Positions 52,626 to 61,871 of a DNA stretch of 64,000 bases are shown in pieces (position 1 is the stretch's first letter; every line of letters begins with the position of its first letter). Position numbers and translations under genes: made by a program. Source of the DNA: Bacteroidota bacterium (GTDB lineage Bacteria; Bacteroidota; Bacteroidia; Chitinophagales; Chitinophagaceae); the NCBI GenBank assembly GCA_018267615.1, contig JAFDYD010000002.1, forward strand, positions 59,367 through 123,366, given 5' to 3'. The notes under the pieces are model-generated. The model searched no databases, was not told the origin of the DNA, and worked only from the letters and a program-made list of their open reading frames with translations.

Positions 52626-55088
52626 ATGTTACCTATTAGAAAAATAATTCCATTTCTCCTCCTATTGTCAGCTGTCAACACGTTTAGCCAAAACTCAAAT
52701 ACCGGAGGAATCGACTTCGTTGCCGGGAAATTAATTGAGAATATTCGCACCAATAAACGTGAAAAAATATTTGCGCAAACCGACAAATGGTTTTATATCG
52801 CGGGTGAAGAGATTCGTTTTTCTGCATATTGTCTGAATGCCGTTTCTCATAAAATATCTCACCTCGGTAAAAGAGTCTATGTTGATTTGGTGAATGATAA
52901 AGACAGTGTAATCTCTCAATTGCTACTAAACAATCAACAATTAAAACTCGAAGGAAATATTTTACTGTCGCCTTATTTGAATGAAGGATATTATTGGTTG
53001 CGTGCATACACAGAATCAATGCTGCGCGATACCAACAGCATATTTGTACAGCCTGTATATATATTTAGTTCGGGAGCCGGCGCAAACGCACCACTACACA
53101 CTGCCACCGCAAATAGCAATGCGGCGGATACGGGTCGTCCGGAATTATTGTTATTTCCGGAAGGAGGATCGCTGATTTCCGGAACGAATTCGGTTGTTGG
53201 TTTCCGTTGTACCGATAAGAAAGGAGTGCCGATCGAAATTTCCGGAACGGTGCAAGATCCGCTGGATACTGTTGTGGCTACATTCAAAACAACAATGCCG
53301 GGTTTTGGAAAATTTGATTTCCCCGTTTGGAAAGCCAGGAAATATACCGTGCATATCAAATGGAACAACAAAGATTTTGCTTATCCGCTTCCTGTTGCGA
53401 ATCCATACGCAAGCCAGTTGTCGCTCACCTCTCAAAACGATGAATCGTTCCGTGTGCTGGTATCACTCGGCGATTCACTATACAAAAAAAATAGACAAAC
53501 ATTTTTACTTGCAATTAACCGCGACAGTTTGTGTTTTGCAGCGATGGGAAATGATATGTACGAAGTATTTATTCAGAAAAATGTTCTGCCTGAAGGAAAA
53601 ACAAATTTGTTATTGTTTAACGACAAACAACAATTGGTTAGTGAGCGCGCTATTTATGTCGATAGAAGTTCTATTAAAGTCAATATTTCTCCCGATAAAA
53701 ATAAATATGATGCAAGGGAAAAAGTAAACCTGAATATCGCGATAGCGGATTCCAATAATCATCCTTTGCTAACGCGATTTTCTTTATCTGCAACCAATGA
53801 TGCTCTTGCAAAAAATCCTGCTGGATTCAATATCATCGAACAGTTGATCAACGACAATATCGAGTTGCCTGAAAATAATTCGGGGAATCATTATACCAGA
53901 GAACAATGGGATATTTTGATGCTTACACAAAGAAAACAATTCCCGAATGGCGACTATGATATGGTATTGCCGGGGAATTTGACAGCGGATAATCCCGATA
54001 ATAATGATCTTACGACGCTTCGGGGAAAAATCCTGGACCAAAAAAATCAACCATTAAAAGATCGTGTGGTAACTGCGTTTTCAAATGCGCAAAACAATAT
54101 CGTTGTACTAAACGATACGACCAATGCGCAAGGCGGTTTTCAAATTAAATTGCCTAATCTGAAAGACAGCACTATAATTACTTTACAAGTGATGAATCTG
54201 AAAGGAATACAAACAAAAGACAAGATCGTTGTATCGAAATTCAACTTCCCTTATTTTAATACACCGGCTCGGTTGAAAAAAAGATTTTCTACCAGTGATG
54301 AACAAACGCTGAAGCATTTTAAAACCTTTGAGTTGGATTCTGCGATTTATGCTCATGGAAAAGGTTGGTTGAAACCAGTTACTGTGACAGCGGGCAAGAC
54401 TAAAGGTTTTACTGACAGCAGAAGAGTAAGTAGTTCATCGGTAATCGTACCTCATGATCAACTTGGTAACGGCGGACCAAAGGCAATCACCAATGCATTG
54501 TTTGCCTCCGGTGCTGTTAATTTGCGGCAGGGACTGATGGTCATCGGATCCGGTGTTAGTAACTTTTACGTAACCGCTACTGCGGAACCTTTGCTTGTTG
54601 TTGACGGTATTGCCATTGATCAGGATGCGTTATTTGCTCAGTGGGATAATACTGCGAATTCAAGTCCTATTGCCCAGTATATCGAACAAAATGTTAACGG
54701 TGATATCGATTTTATAGAAATATTGAAAGGGGGTGAAAGCGCCAACTACGGACTCAGAGGAGGAAATGGCGTAATCATTATCAATACTTCAACTAAAAGA
54801 AAAAATGAGCCAACGGAAGGAATTGCGATGTTGAAAATTTATTTTAGAGGATATCATGAACCTGCACCTTTTGTATTCCCGGATTATGATAAAAAGGAAA
54901 TAAAAAAATCGCCTGATCCCGATCAGCGATCAATTATTTACTGGAACGGGAATATCGTGACCGACAATAACGGAAAAGCATCAGTGAATTTTTTCACTGC
55001 CGACACAAAAACTTCTTACACGGTTGCCATGGAAGGCGTCACTGCAAATGGAACGCTGGTGTACGCTCAGTCGAAAATAAACAAGTGA
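52626..55088 (+). CDS. Macroglobulin (MG2)/TonB-plug domain surface protein
   Basis: About 820 aa from the ATG at 52626 (signal IIPFLLLLSAVNTFSQ). The first 120 residues carry the MG2-like opening typical for Bacteroidota large proteins (REKIFAQTDKWFYIAGEEIR, YVDLVNDKDSVISQLLL). The middle is repeated beta domains; about 470-540 is a carboxypeptidase-regulatory-like unit (TLRGKILDQKNQPLKDRV), and about 660-735 is a TonB-dependent receptor plug (LLVVDGIAIDQDALF, IEILKGGESANYGLRGGNGV) without a barrel. I infer a periplasmic or outer-membrane-associated role, perhaps a partner for a TonB system; function unknown. Confidence 0.8.
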   Translation: MLPIRKIIPFLLLLSAVNTFSQNSNTGGIDFVAGKLIENIRTNKREKIFAQTDKWFYIAGEEIRFSAYCLNAVSHKISHLGKRVYVDLVNDKDSVISQLLLNNQQLKLEGNILLSPYLNEGYYWLRAYTESMLRDTNSIFVQPVYIFSSGAGANAPLHTATANSNAADTGRPELLLFPEGGSLISGTNSVVGFRCTDKKGVPIEISGTVQDPLDTVVATFKTTMPGFGKFDFPVWKARKYTVHIKWNNKDFAYPLPVANPYASQLSLTSQNDESFRVLVSLGDSLYKKNRQTFLLAINRDSLCFAAMGNDMYEVFIQKNVLPEGKTNLLLFNDKQQLVSERAIYVDRSSIKVNISPDKNKYDAREKVNLNIAIADSNNHPLLTRFSLSATNDALAKNPAGFNIIEQLINDNIELPENNSGNHYTREQWDILMLTQRKQFPNGDYDMVLPGNLTADNPDNNDLTTLRGKILDQKNQPLKDRVVTAFSNAQNNIVVLNDTTNAQGGFQIKLPNLKDSTIITLQVMNLKGIQTKDKIVVSKFNFPYFNTPARLKKRFSTSDEQTLKHFKTFELDSAIYAHGKGWLKPVTVTAGKTKGFTDSRRVSSSSVIVPHDQLGNGGPKAITNALFASGAVNLRQGLMVIGSGVSNFYVTATAEPLLVVDGIAIDQDALFAQWDNTANSSPIAQYIEQNVNGDIDFIEILKGGESANYGLRGGNGVIIINTSTKRKNEPTEGIAMLKIYFRGYHEPAPFVFPDYDKKEIKKSPDPDQRSIIYWNGNIVTDNNGKASVNFFTADTKTSYTVAMEGVTANGTLVYAQSKINK

Positions 55089-55094
55089 TGCGTT

Positions 55095-55157
55095 GAGAGC
55101 GGAGAAACAGAGCGGAGAGCGAAAGGTTGTCGCTCTCCGCTCTGTTTCTCCGCTCTT
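55095..55157. repeat. Inverted repeat, 'AGAGCGGAGAAACAG' word family
   Basis: Arms 55095-55122 and 55130-55157 pair over 28 bp with one mismatch around a 7-nt loop. Same family as 10806-10853. Between co-directional genes. Confidence 0.92.
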
Positions 55158-55286
55158 CCTAACTTTCCCTCTAAAATATCGTCTGGCTATTGCATAACAG
55201 CGTTTTAGGTTGTACTTTGGGGCCGATTTGATTTGGTTGCTGCCTACTATCAATCATAACTCAAATACAAATTAACCTTAACCAAT

Positions 55287-56012
55287 ATGTCCCAACAATT
55301 TTCTAAGCTCTCCATTATAATACCCGCTTATAATGAAGGCCGTACCATACATATGATCCTTGACCGCGTGAGCGAAGTAACCCTCGTGAACGATATTCAA
55401 AAAGAATTTATCCTGGTAAATGACTGCTCGACCGACGACACGGAAGCTGTTTTACTTGAATATATCAGAAATCATCCCCAATTGAACATGCAATATTTCA
55501 AGCATGAAGTCAATAAAGGAAAAGGCGCCGCTATCCATACGGGTATTGCAAAAGCCACTGGCGAATACCTGATCATCCAGGATGCAGATTTGGAATATGA
55601 TCCCGAAGAATTCAATGTGCTGTTGAAACCTGTTTTGCGCGGCTTCGCAGATGTGGTGTACGGTTCGCGCTTTCTCGGCGGAAGTTCACATCGCATCTTG
55701 TTCTTTTGGCACTCCATCGGAAATAAATTTTTGACAACACTCAGCAATGTGTTCACTAACCTGAATCTAACGGATATGGAAACCTGCTATAAACTTTGCA
55801 AGACTTCCATCATACAACAGATTCCATTGAAAGAAAAACGTTTTGGTTTTGAACCGGAGATCACCGCAAAGATTGCACGGATTCCCGACATTCGCATTTA
55901 TGAAGTCGGCATTTCTTATTATGGGAGAACTTACAAAGAAGGAAAAAAAATTAATTGGAAAGACGGCTTCAGAGCCATTTACTGTATTCTGAAATACAAC
56001 TTATTTTCCTGA
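55287..56012 (+). CDS. Glycosyltransferase family 2 (dolichyl-phosphate mannose synthase-like)
   Basis: 241 aa GT-A fold: IIIPAYNEGRTIHMILDRV, metal-binding segment IIQDADLEYDPEEF (DAD), then GSRFLGGS and KLCKTSIIQQIPLKEKRFGF. This resembles DPM/GtrB-like enzymes that attach a sugar to polyprenyl phosphate. No C-terminal membrane helices are present. Stop TGA overlaps the next ATG (TGATG), so it is translationally coupled to the methyltransferase gene. Confidence 0.9.
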   Translation: MSQQFSKLSIIIPAYNEGRTIHMILDRVSEVTLVNDIQKEFILVNDCSTDDTEAVLLEYIRNHPQLNMQYFKHEVNKGKGAAIHTGIAKATGEYLIIQDADLEYDPEEFNVLLKPVLRGFADVVYGSRFLGGSSHRILFFWHSIGNKFLTTLSNVFTNLNLTDMETCYKLCKTSIIQQIPLKEKRFGFEPEITAKIARIPDIRIYEVGISYYGRTYKEGKKINWKDGFRAIYCILKYNLFS

Positions 56013-56731
56013 TGGAGAAAGATCATTCCGGACTAGAAACACTGGAATTATTTGCAAACGCTCCTCATTTCAACAAGTGGCTTTTCGAAAGTATTTCCTC
56101 CTATTGCCAGGGAAATATTTTGGAAATAGGAAGTGGAATCGGAAACATCTCTAAACTATTGCTGCAGCAGAATCTTCCTGTCACGTTAAGTGATCTGCGA
56201 AAAGAGTATTGTGATCATCTTCGCGCGCATTTCGAAAAAAGCAGCAACCTGCAAAACGTTCTTCAAATCGATTTGTCGTTAACAGATTTTGAAAATGTAT
56301 ATCGGCAATCATTGTATCAGTTCGATACGGTTATTGCGTTAAATGTAATAGAGCATATTGAAGATGATAAACTCGTAATCAGCAATTGTAAAAAATTATT
56401 AAAGCCAAATGGAAGGATTATTATTTTAGTGCCGGCTTACATGAGTTTGTATAATTCATTTGATAAGGAGCTTGGACATTTTCGCAGGTATAATAAAAAA
56501 AGCCTGGCGGAACTTTTTCAAAGCCAGCGATTGAAAATTGCACGAATGCAGTATTTCAATTGTGCCGGTATTTTTGGCTGGTGGTTTACAGGATCGGTTA
56601 TGAAAAAAACAATCATCCCAAAAAACCAGTTGGCGATTTACGAAAAATTTGTTCCTTTATTCCGCGTGATGGATAGTATTTTGATGAAGCGCATAGGGCT
56701 GTCTGTTATAGCCGTCGGAATCAAAGAATGA
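56012..56731 (+). CDS. Class I SAM-dependent methyltransferase
   Basis: 239 aa. Start at the ATG overlapping the glycosyltransferase stop. SAM loop ILEIGSGIGNISKLLL, acidic residue after strand 2, VIALNVIEHIEDDKLV, and the KKLLKPNGRIIILVPAY strand give the standard UbiE/MT fold; a C-terminal helix (MKKTIIPKNQLAIYEKFVPL) follows. Substrate unknown; the neighbours suggest modification of a lipid-linked sugar or glycan. Confidence 0.88.
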   Translation: MEKDHSGLETLELFANAPHFNKWLFESISSYCQGNILEIGSGIGNISKLLLQQNLPVTLSDLRKEYCDHLRAHFEKSSNLQNVLQIDLSLTDFENVYRQSLYQFDTVIALNVIEHIEDDKLVISNCKKLLKPNGRIIILVPAYMSLYNSFDKELGHFRRYNKKSLAELFQSQRLKIARMQYFNCAGIFGWWFTGSVMKKTIIPKNQLAIYEKFVPLFRVMDSILMKRIGLSVIAVGIKE

Positions 56732-56794
56732 AATATGCATATATCTTAATCCATAAGCCCTTCACCTTATTCAGCAATTATAATTTCAATACGC

Positions 56795-58066
56795 ATGTCA
56801 CAACAAACGACTTATAAGTATCCCTGGTTGAATCAGTTTATGAAAGCAACCGGTTTTATTTTGGTTGTATTATACCTGCTGAATTGTTTTACGCCATTGC
56901 GTATGCATTATGATATGATCAGGTATTTTGGGATTGAAGAATGTATATTGAATGGGTGTCCGCCGGATTCCGCGTCGGCGCAGGATTATCTTCCTTATGG
57001 TTACACAGGTTTGTTGATCGTGTTATCGAAACTTGGAATACTGAAATCTTTTACGATCGTTCTTGTCAATTGTATTTATTTATTTGCGGGTCTATATCTT
57101 ATCAGGAAAATATTTGCGGCTTCTCTACGTCCATTTATTTTTTCCATTCTTGTTTTACTGAATTGGGCCGTCATGAAATTTACGGTGCACCCGCTTTCAG
57201 AAATTCAATTCTTTTTCTTCTCGACATTAAGTCTATATTTTTTCTATCAACACCTTCAGCAAAAAAAATTCATTCCTCTTGCGTTGGCATTTGTATTTGC
57301 GGGATTTGCATTTCTTACACGAACCATCGGCGTTGCACTTGTACCGGCGTTGTTGCTTGGCCTTTGTTGGGAACACAAAAAACAACTTTCCAATATAGTG
57401 CGGAAAAATAAAGTGCTGGTGCTGATTATCGCTTTGTTGGTAGCCGGCGTATTTATTTTTTCAAAACAATTGGGTTTGAATCATTATACCGGCGTACGTT
57501 CGGAACAGTTTAAAGGTAATCTAACGACCATGGATATACTCGGATGGCATTTTAAAGAATGGACCGAAGTGATCCTGAATGTGCCATTCAATAGGATTGA
57601 AATGTACCTCGGAAAACCAACGCTTTCGATCTTCATTATCCTCGGGATTATTTTTGTGGGCTGGTTTGTATATATACTTTTGAGGAGTAATAATTTTCCG
57701 TTCTTTATCAAAATATACTTGCTTGCTTATTGCGCCATTATTTTTTATTGGCCTTTTTATGACCCAAGATTTTGGGTCCCGATTATTCCGATGGGAACTG
57801 TGGTGATGTTGCAGACACCTGTCGAACTCAAAAAAATTACAAGGATGGTCAGACCTCCATTATTTTTTGTCTACACCATACTTGGAATTTTTGCGCTTGC
57901 ATACCTCACCTATACTTCTTTCAACAAAAAAGTATTTTCAAAAACGCAGGCGAGTGGCGTTTATCGAAATGAATATGAAACATTTTTTTACGGAAAGCCA
58001 ATAAGTGATACCACTACACAAAAGAATGATGAGTTTGTGGTGCATCTTCTGCAGAAATATAACTGA
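56795..58066 (+). CDS. Polytopic membrane glycosyltransferase-like protein
   Basis: 423 aa with about 9-11 helices. The first extracellular loop has an acidic pattern (LRMHYDMIRYFGIEECILNG) in the position where PMT/ArnT-like GT-C enzymes keep Asp residues. No full family signature is seen. It follows the GT2 and methyltransferase genes on the same strand by 63 nt, so the three may act together on a polyprenyl-linked glycan, with this protein transferring the sugar on the outer face. This function is inference. Confidence 0.6.
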   Translation: MSQQTTYKYPWLNQFMKATGFILVVLYLLNCFTPLRMHYDMIRYFGIEECILNGCPPDSASAQDYLPYGYTGLLIVLSKLGILKSFTIVLVNCIYLFAGLYLIRKIFAASLRPFIFSILVLLNWAVMKFTVHPLSEIQFFFFSTLSLYFFYQHLQQKKFIPLALAFVFAGFAFLTRTIGVALVPALLLGLCWEHKKQLSNIVRKNKVLVLIIALLVAGVFIFSKQLGLNHYTGVRSEQFKGNLTTMDILGWHFKEWTEVILNVPFNRIEMYLGKPTLSIFIILGIIFVGWFVYILLRSNNFPFFIKIYLLAYCAIIFYWPFYDPRFWVPIIPMGTVVMLQTPVELKKITRMVRPPLFFVYTILGIFALAYLTYTSFNKKVFSKTQASGVYRNEYETFFYGKPISDTTTQKNDEFVVHLLQKYN

Positions 58067-58094
58067 GCACTTATTCAACACTCAACAATGGGCA

Positions 58095-58127
58095 AAAAAA
58101 ATCCGGCCAAATCTGACCGGATTTTTT
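58095..58127. terminator. Bidirectional intrinsic terminator
   Basis: AAAAAATCCGG and CCGGATTTTTT flank a 10-nt loop. The A-run/T-run symmetry serves both the membrane protein gene (+) and the convergent lipoprotein gene (-). Confidence 0.8.
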
Positions 58128-58139
58128 ATAAAATTATTT

Positions 58140-58676
58140 TTAATTATTAGTTGATGTCGTTATATCCTTCCCTCCCAACTTCAAAATATTTGCGTAACTC
58201 ATACTTTTGACATCACTGACCGATAATCCCGCCGCGGGCCCCGATATAAATTTATTTCCCTGTATCGTTCCCGGCACAATTACATAACGGTATGGAATCC
58301 CAGTCAGATCAACTGATGAAGCGAGATCAACGATTCCCACCGAAAAACTTTCTGTAACAGCGAATGAAACAGCAGCAAGCGGCACTAAAACAACAGAGGT
58401 TGTTGGATCATTTGCAAGATTTAAATAACTCACAATAACAGAATGATCAAGTGCTGCCTGGTTGATAGAAGGCGCAACTACAGTATCCGTATACACCGTA
58501 TCTCCCGGAGCGGGTACTTGCATGGTAGATGTGAGATTGGTCCACGGAGAATAAATTACACTATCCGGACCAGCAGGACCTTTGGGACCAGCAGGACCAG
58601 CATCTCCCTTTTTGCAACCAATAGCAACCAAAACAACAAGCGAAGCAAACCCTAATATCAGTTTCAGATTTTTCAT
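58140..58676 (-). CDS. Lipoprotein with short collagen-like segment
   Basis: 178 aa from the ATG at 58676; lipobox LVVLVAIGCKKGDAG. After the Cys comes a short collagen-like Gly-x-y run (GDAGPAGPKGPAGPDSV) then a predicted beta-rich domain with no recognisable family (TVYTDTVVAPSINQAALD, YRYVIVPGTIQGNK). Collagen-like lipoproteins of this style are found in Bacteroidota surface proteins, where the Gly-x-y part serves as a stalk. Function unknown. Convergent to the membrane glycosyltransferase across a terminator. Confidence 0.75.
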   Translation of the reverse strand: MKNLKLILGFASLVVLVAIGCKKGDAGPAGPKGPAGPDSVIYSPWTNLTSTMQVPAPGDTVYTDTVVAPSINQAALDHSVIVSYLNLANDPTTSVVLVPLAAVSFAVTESFSVGIVDLASSVDLTGIPYRYVIVPGTIQGNKFISGPAAGLSVSDVKSMSYANILKLGGKDITTSTNN

Positions 58677-58777
58677 GTTAAAAATTTTTAATGTAATTGA
58701 GACAAGAAATATAACCAATATTGCAATATAACGAGATTACGCCACATTCAGACTCCGTTGAAATTATTAACAGTGTC

Positions 58778-58909
58778 TTAGTTTCATATTTCTATGTGAA
58801 CCTATGTTTCTATATGCCTATGTGGTGAAAAAAAAATCTCGACTGTGTAGGTTTTTTTTCACCACATAGGCACATAGAAACATAGGTTCACATAGAAATG
58901 TCAAACTAA
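58778..58909. repeat. Inverted repeat, 'CTATGTG' word family, 58-bp arms
   Basis: Arms 58778-58835 and 58852-58909 pair with about four mismatches. Ends TTAGTTTCATATTTC / AAATGTCAAACTAA; the interior and loop match 24290-24392 almost exactly. Most of the 324-nt gap between the two minus-strand genes is this element; nothing else is seen. Confidence 0.92.
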
Positions 58910-59000
58910 AAAACTATGAAATTATTCCATCAGCCAATATCTATATATACGACGCCGAACCACGGTGGTTGCTTGGCTACATACGTCATTCACCTCAAAT

Positions 59001-59618
59001 TTATTTGACCGGGGCATTATCTTTCCAACGCCATAAATGCATACAGGCATAAGTACGGTAAGGGCTCCATTTTTTTGAGATCCGAAGAAGATTTTCTCTT
59101 AATTTTTTCTTATCAGAAACATCCAGTTTATACAATTTTATCATCGCATTTTGTATTCCCAGGTCATCAATTGCAAAAACATCTTCTCTACCCAATGTAA
59201 ACATCAATAGCATTTCCGTGGTCCATCGGCCCACACCTTTTATTTGCGTCAGGTATTCAATGACCTGTTCATTTTCCATTTTATCCAGGTTCGCATATTC
59301 CATTCCTTGTTCAATCGCAAACCGCGCCACGTTCTGAACATAATTTGCTTTTGCGTTGGATAGTCCAATCGCTCTCAATGTATCAAAAGGCGTATCGAGA
59401 ATTTGTTGCGGAGTCGGCTCGCCATCATATAGCGCCAAAAATCTTTTATGGATAATGTCTGCTACTTTGGTCGACAACTGCTGGCTCATAATAGACCCGC
59501 ACAAATGAATATAAATTTTCTTTCGCCTGACCAACTTCATCGGCGCCCGCTTTTCAATATGCTGCTCAATCAGCTTCTTTAATTTTTTGTCTTTGGAAAG
59601 ATGAGGGATGTAATGCAT
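59001..59618 (-). CDS. DNA-3-methyladenine glycosylase II (AlkA-like)
   Basis: 205 aa HhH-GPD glycosylase. The helix-hairpin-helix is QIKGVGRWTTEMLLMF and the catalytic region EDVFAIDDLGIQNAMI, in which Asp152 is at the position of the AlkA catalytic Asp. It removes alkylated bases from DNA. It is shorter than E. coli AlkA and lacks its N-terminal domain, as is common in this subfamily. The ATG at 59618 abuts the arm of a hairpin. No regulator (Ada) is adjacent. Confidence 0.9.
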   Translation of the reverse strand: MHYIPHLSKDKKLKKLIEQHIEKRAPMKLVRRKKIYIHLCGSIMSQQLSTKVADIIHKRFLALYDGEPTPQQILDTPFDTLRAIGLSNAKANYVQNVARFAIEQGMEYANLDKMENEQVIEYLTQIKGVGRWTTEMLLMFTLGREDVFAIDDLGIQNAMIKLYKLDVSDKKKLRENLLRISKKWSPYRTYACMHLWRWKDNAPVK

Positions 59619-59619
59619 A

Positions 59620-59851
59620 AAAATGTGGAAATGTGAAAATATGAAAATGTGGGAAATTTAGGGTCAGTTTGAAATTTCTATGTGTAACTGTGTGCCTACT
59701 GTGTCTATGTGGTAAATTTTTGTTACCACATAGAGACAGTAGGCACACAGTTACACATAGAAATTTCAAACTGACCGACTTTCAAAAATCACAATTATTT
59801 TCCTAAACTGTATCACTCCCAAATTTCCATATTTTCACATTCCCACATTTT
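59620..59851. repeat. Two nested inverted repeats in a divergent intergenic region
   Basis: The inner hairpin 59662-59715 / 59723-59776 pairs over 54 bp with one mismatch (CTATGTGTAACTGTGTGCC words, CAGTTTGAAAT ends). The outer words AAAATGTGGAAATGTGAAAA (59620-59639) pair with TTTTCACATTCCCACATTTT (59832-59851). The gap lies between divergent alkA and mnmD starts, so 5' regions of both are inside the element. Confidence 0.93.
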
Positions 59852-59856
59852 CTTTT

Positions 59857-60528
59857 ATGGAAAGAAAACTCATCCTGACGCAAGATGGCTCGCATTCTGT
59901 GCATGTCCCAACATCAAACCTAAGTTATCATTCCATATATGGAGCAGTACAAGAATCGATGCATGTATTTATTGAAGCCGGACTGAAAACACTATTATCC
60001 ACGAAACAGGAAATTCGTGTTTTTGAAATGGGATTTGGCACCGGGTTAAACGCTTTATTAACTTTTATAGAAAGCGAAAAAGAAAAAAAAGAAATTTATT
60101 ACAACGCGATAGAAGCATTTCCACTCGGGAACGATATAATCGAGAAAATCAATTTTTGCGAGCAATTGAATCGCACGGACCTGCAACCGATTTTTGAGCA
60201 ATTGCACGATTGTCCCTGGGAAAAAAATATTTCACTTAATTCCTCTTTCGTTTTACATAAAACAAAAGCCGACTTCATTCAATATAACACAGACGAAAAA
60301 TTCGATATTATTTATTACGATGCATTCGATCCGGTAGCACAACCCGATTTATGGAACCTATCGATCTTCGAAAAACTCTTCAACATGCTTTTGCCAAATG
60401 GGATTCTGGTAACCTACTGCTCGAAAGGAATTATAAGAAGAGCCATGCAGGAAGCAAAGTTTATCGTAGAAAAATTGCCCGGACCAAAATACAAAAGGGA
60501 AATCATGAGGGCACGGATTAACAAATGA
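59857..60528 (+). CDS. mnmD: tRNA 5-methylaminomethyl-2-thiouridine methyltransferase (MnmD)
   Basis: 223 aa. Resembles the N-terminal methyltransferase half of MnmC as a stand-alone protein: LTQDGSHSVHVP, SYHSIYGAVQES, SAM loop VFEMGFGTGLNALLTF, DIIYYDAFDPVAQPDLW, and GILVTYCSKGIIRRAMQEA with the terminal PGPKYKREIMRA. It makes mnm5s2U at the wobble position of tRNA; the FAD oxidase half (MnmC C-term) is absent. Starts 5 nt after a long hairpin. Confidence 0.92.
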   Translation: MERKLILTQDGSHSVHVPTSNLSYHSIYGAVQESMHVFIEAGLKTLLSTKQEIRVFEMGFGTGLNALLTFIESEKEKKEIYYNAIEAFPLGNDIIEKINFCEQLNRTDLQPIFEQLHDCPWEKNISLNSSFVLHKTKADFIQYNTDEKFDIIYYDAFDPVAQPDLWNLSIFEKLFNMLLPNGILVTYCSKGIIRRAMQEAKFIVEKLPGPKYKREIMRARINK

Positions 60529-60572
60529 GATCAATTACTTTATTCTAATATAAAAAACTGTGCCAGCCGCCC

Positions 60573-60641
60573 AACGTCATTTCGAATCCGCCTGCAGCGA
60601 TTTATTTTGTCATGATGATAAGGCGGATTCGAAATGACGTT
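60573..60641. repeat. Perfect 21-bp inverted repeat
   Basis: AACGTCATTTCGAATCCGCC(T) at 60573-60593 and its exact reverse complement at 60621-60641, 27-nt loop. This sequence family does not appear elsewhere in the window. Between co-directional genes. Confidence 0.9.
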
Positions 60642-60743
60642 AATGAAATATCAGACTGTACCACTACATCTAGCAACAATATTTTGATATCACTGCTCAT
60701 ACCGTTATATTTAGTAAAGGCATCAATATAAAATCAGGAATAG

Positions 60744-61871
60744 TTGAAGGAAACAAACACCATTATCATCGGCGCGAGTTTTTCAGGATTGGCTTGCGCT
60801 GCCTGTTTGCAAAAAGACAATATCGATTACCTGCTTATCGAGAAACAAAACCAGGTTGCAACTCCATGGCGCAATCATTATGAACGTTTGCATTTACACA
60901 CGAGTAAAAGAATATCAAATCTTCCTTTTAAAAAATTCGGAAATAAAATTCCCCGCTATCCGGCCAGGCAACAGGTTGTAGATTACCTGGAAGATTATCA
61001 AAAAGAATTTGATATACATCCTGTATTTAATACGAAAGCGATTTCTATAAAAAGAGAAAACGATCATTGGATCACTATAACAAATAATGAAGTCTTCAAA
61101 TCCAAATACCTGGTGATGGCAACGGGCATTTTTAATAAGCCCAAACCAATTTTTTTCAAAGGCCAGGAAACATTTCCGGGTAAAATTCTGCATAGCTGCG
61201 AATACAAAACAGCAAAAGATTTCAAAGGGCAAAAAGTCTTGGTAGTAGGTTTTGGAAATTCGGCTTGCGAAATTGCGATTGATCTTTTTGAACACCAAGC
61301 GATGCCTTCGATGTCCGTCCGCTCGGCAGTCAACATCATTCCCCGTGATATACTGGGAATACCTGTGCTTGAATTTAGTCTGGTATTAAACCGTATTCCT
61401 CCTCGGATAGCCGATACCGTTAGTTCCCCTTTGATCTGGTTAACGATTGGCGATATAAAAAAATTGGGACTGAAGAAAATGCCGTATGGTCCATTAGAGC
61501 AAATCAGGAAAGATGGACATGCACCGGTTTTAAATATCGGAACTGTAGAGCTTATCCGTGCGGGTCATATAAAAATCCGCGATGATATCGATTTTATAGA
61601 AGGAAGAACTGTCCATTTCAAAAATGGAAGTAAAGATGATTTTGATGCAATCGTTGCCTGCATCGGTTATGATAGAAGTCTTGGTGAAATTGTAGAAACC
61701 GATCAATCGAGGTTTGATGATTTAAATGCACCGACATACAAACAAAAACTTTTTGGAAAAGATGGTTTGTATTTCTGCGGTTATTGGGTGAGTCCAACTG
61801 GACAGATCCGAGAGATCGCTCGGGATGCAAAAAAAATCGCTAGTGATATTGGAAAAAAAGAGAGTGAATAA
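60744..61871 (+). CDS. Flavin-containing monooxygenase-like NAD(P)/FAD oxidoreductase
   Basis: 375 aa with a TTG start (KETNTIIIGASFSGLACAAC). FAD-binding GASFSGLA motif at 9-20, and an NADPH-binding GFGNSACEIA motif near 170. The sequence GYDRSLGEIVETDQ and DGLYFCGYWVSPTGQIREIA are typical for the YUCCA/FMO-like group that oxygenates soft nucleophiles or ketones. No conserved FxGxxxHxxx(Y/F) FMO fingerprint could be confirmed, though FPGKILHSCEY is close to it. Substrate unknown. Stand-alone gene. Confidence 0.85.
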   Translation: MKETNTIIIGASFSGLACAACLQKDNIDYLLIEKQNQVATPWRNHYERLHLHTSKRISNLPFKKFGNKIPRYPARQQVVDYLEDYQKEFDIHPVFNTKAISIKRENDHWITITNNEVFKSKYLVMATGIFNKPKPIFFKGQETFPGKILHSCEYKTAKDFKGQKVLVVGFGNSACEIAIDLFEHQAMPSMSVRSAVNIIPRDILGIPVLEFSLVLNRIPPRIADTVSSPLIWLTIGDIKKLGLKKMPYGPLEQIRKDGHAPVLNIGTVELIRAGHIKIRDDIDFIEGRTVHFKNGSKDDFDAIVACIGYDRSLGEIVETDQSRFDDLNAPTYKQKLFGKDGLYFCGYWVSPTGQIREIARDAKKIASDIGKKESE

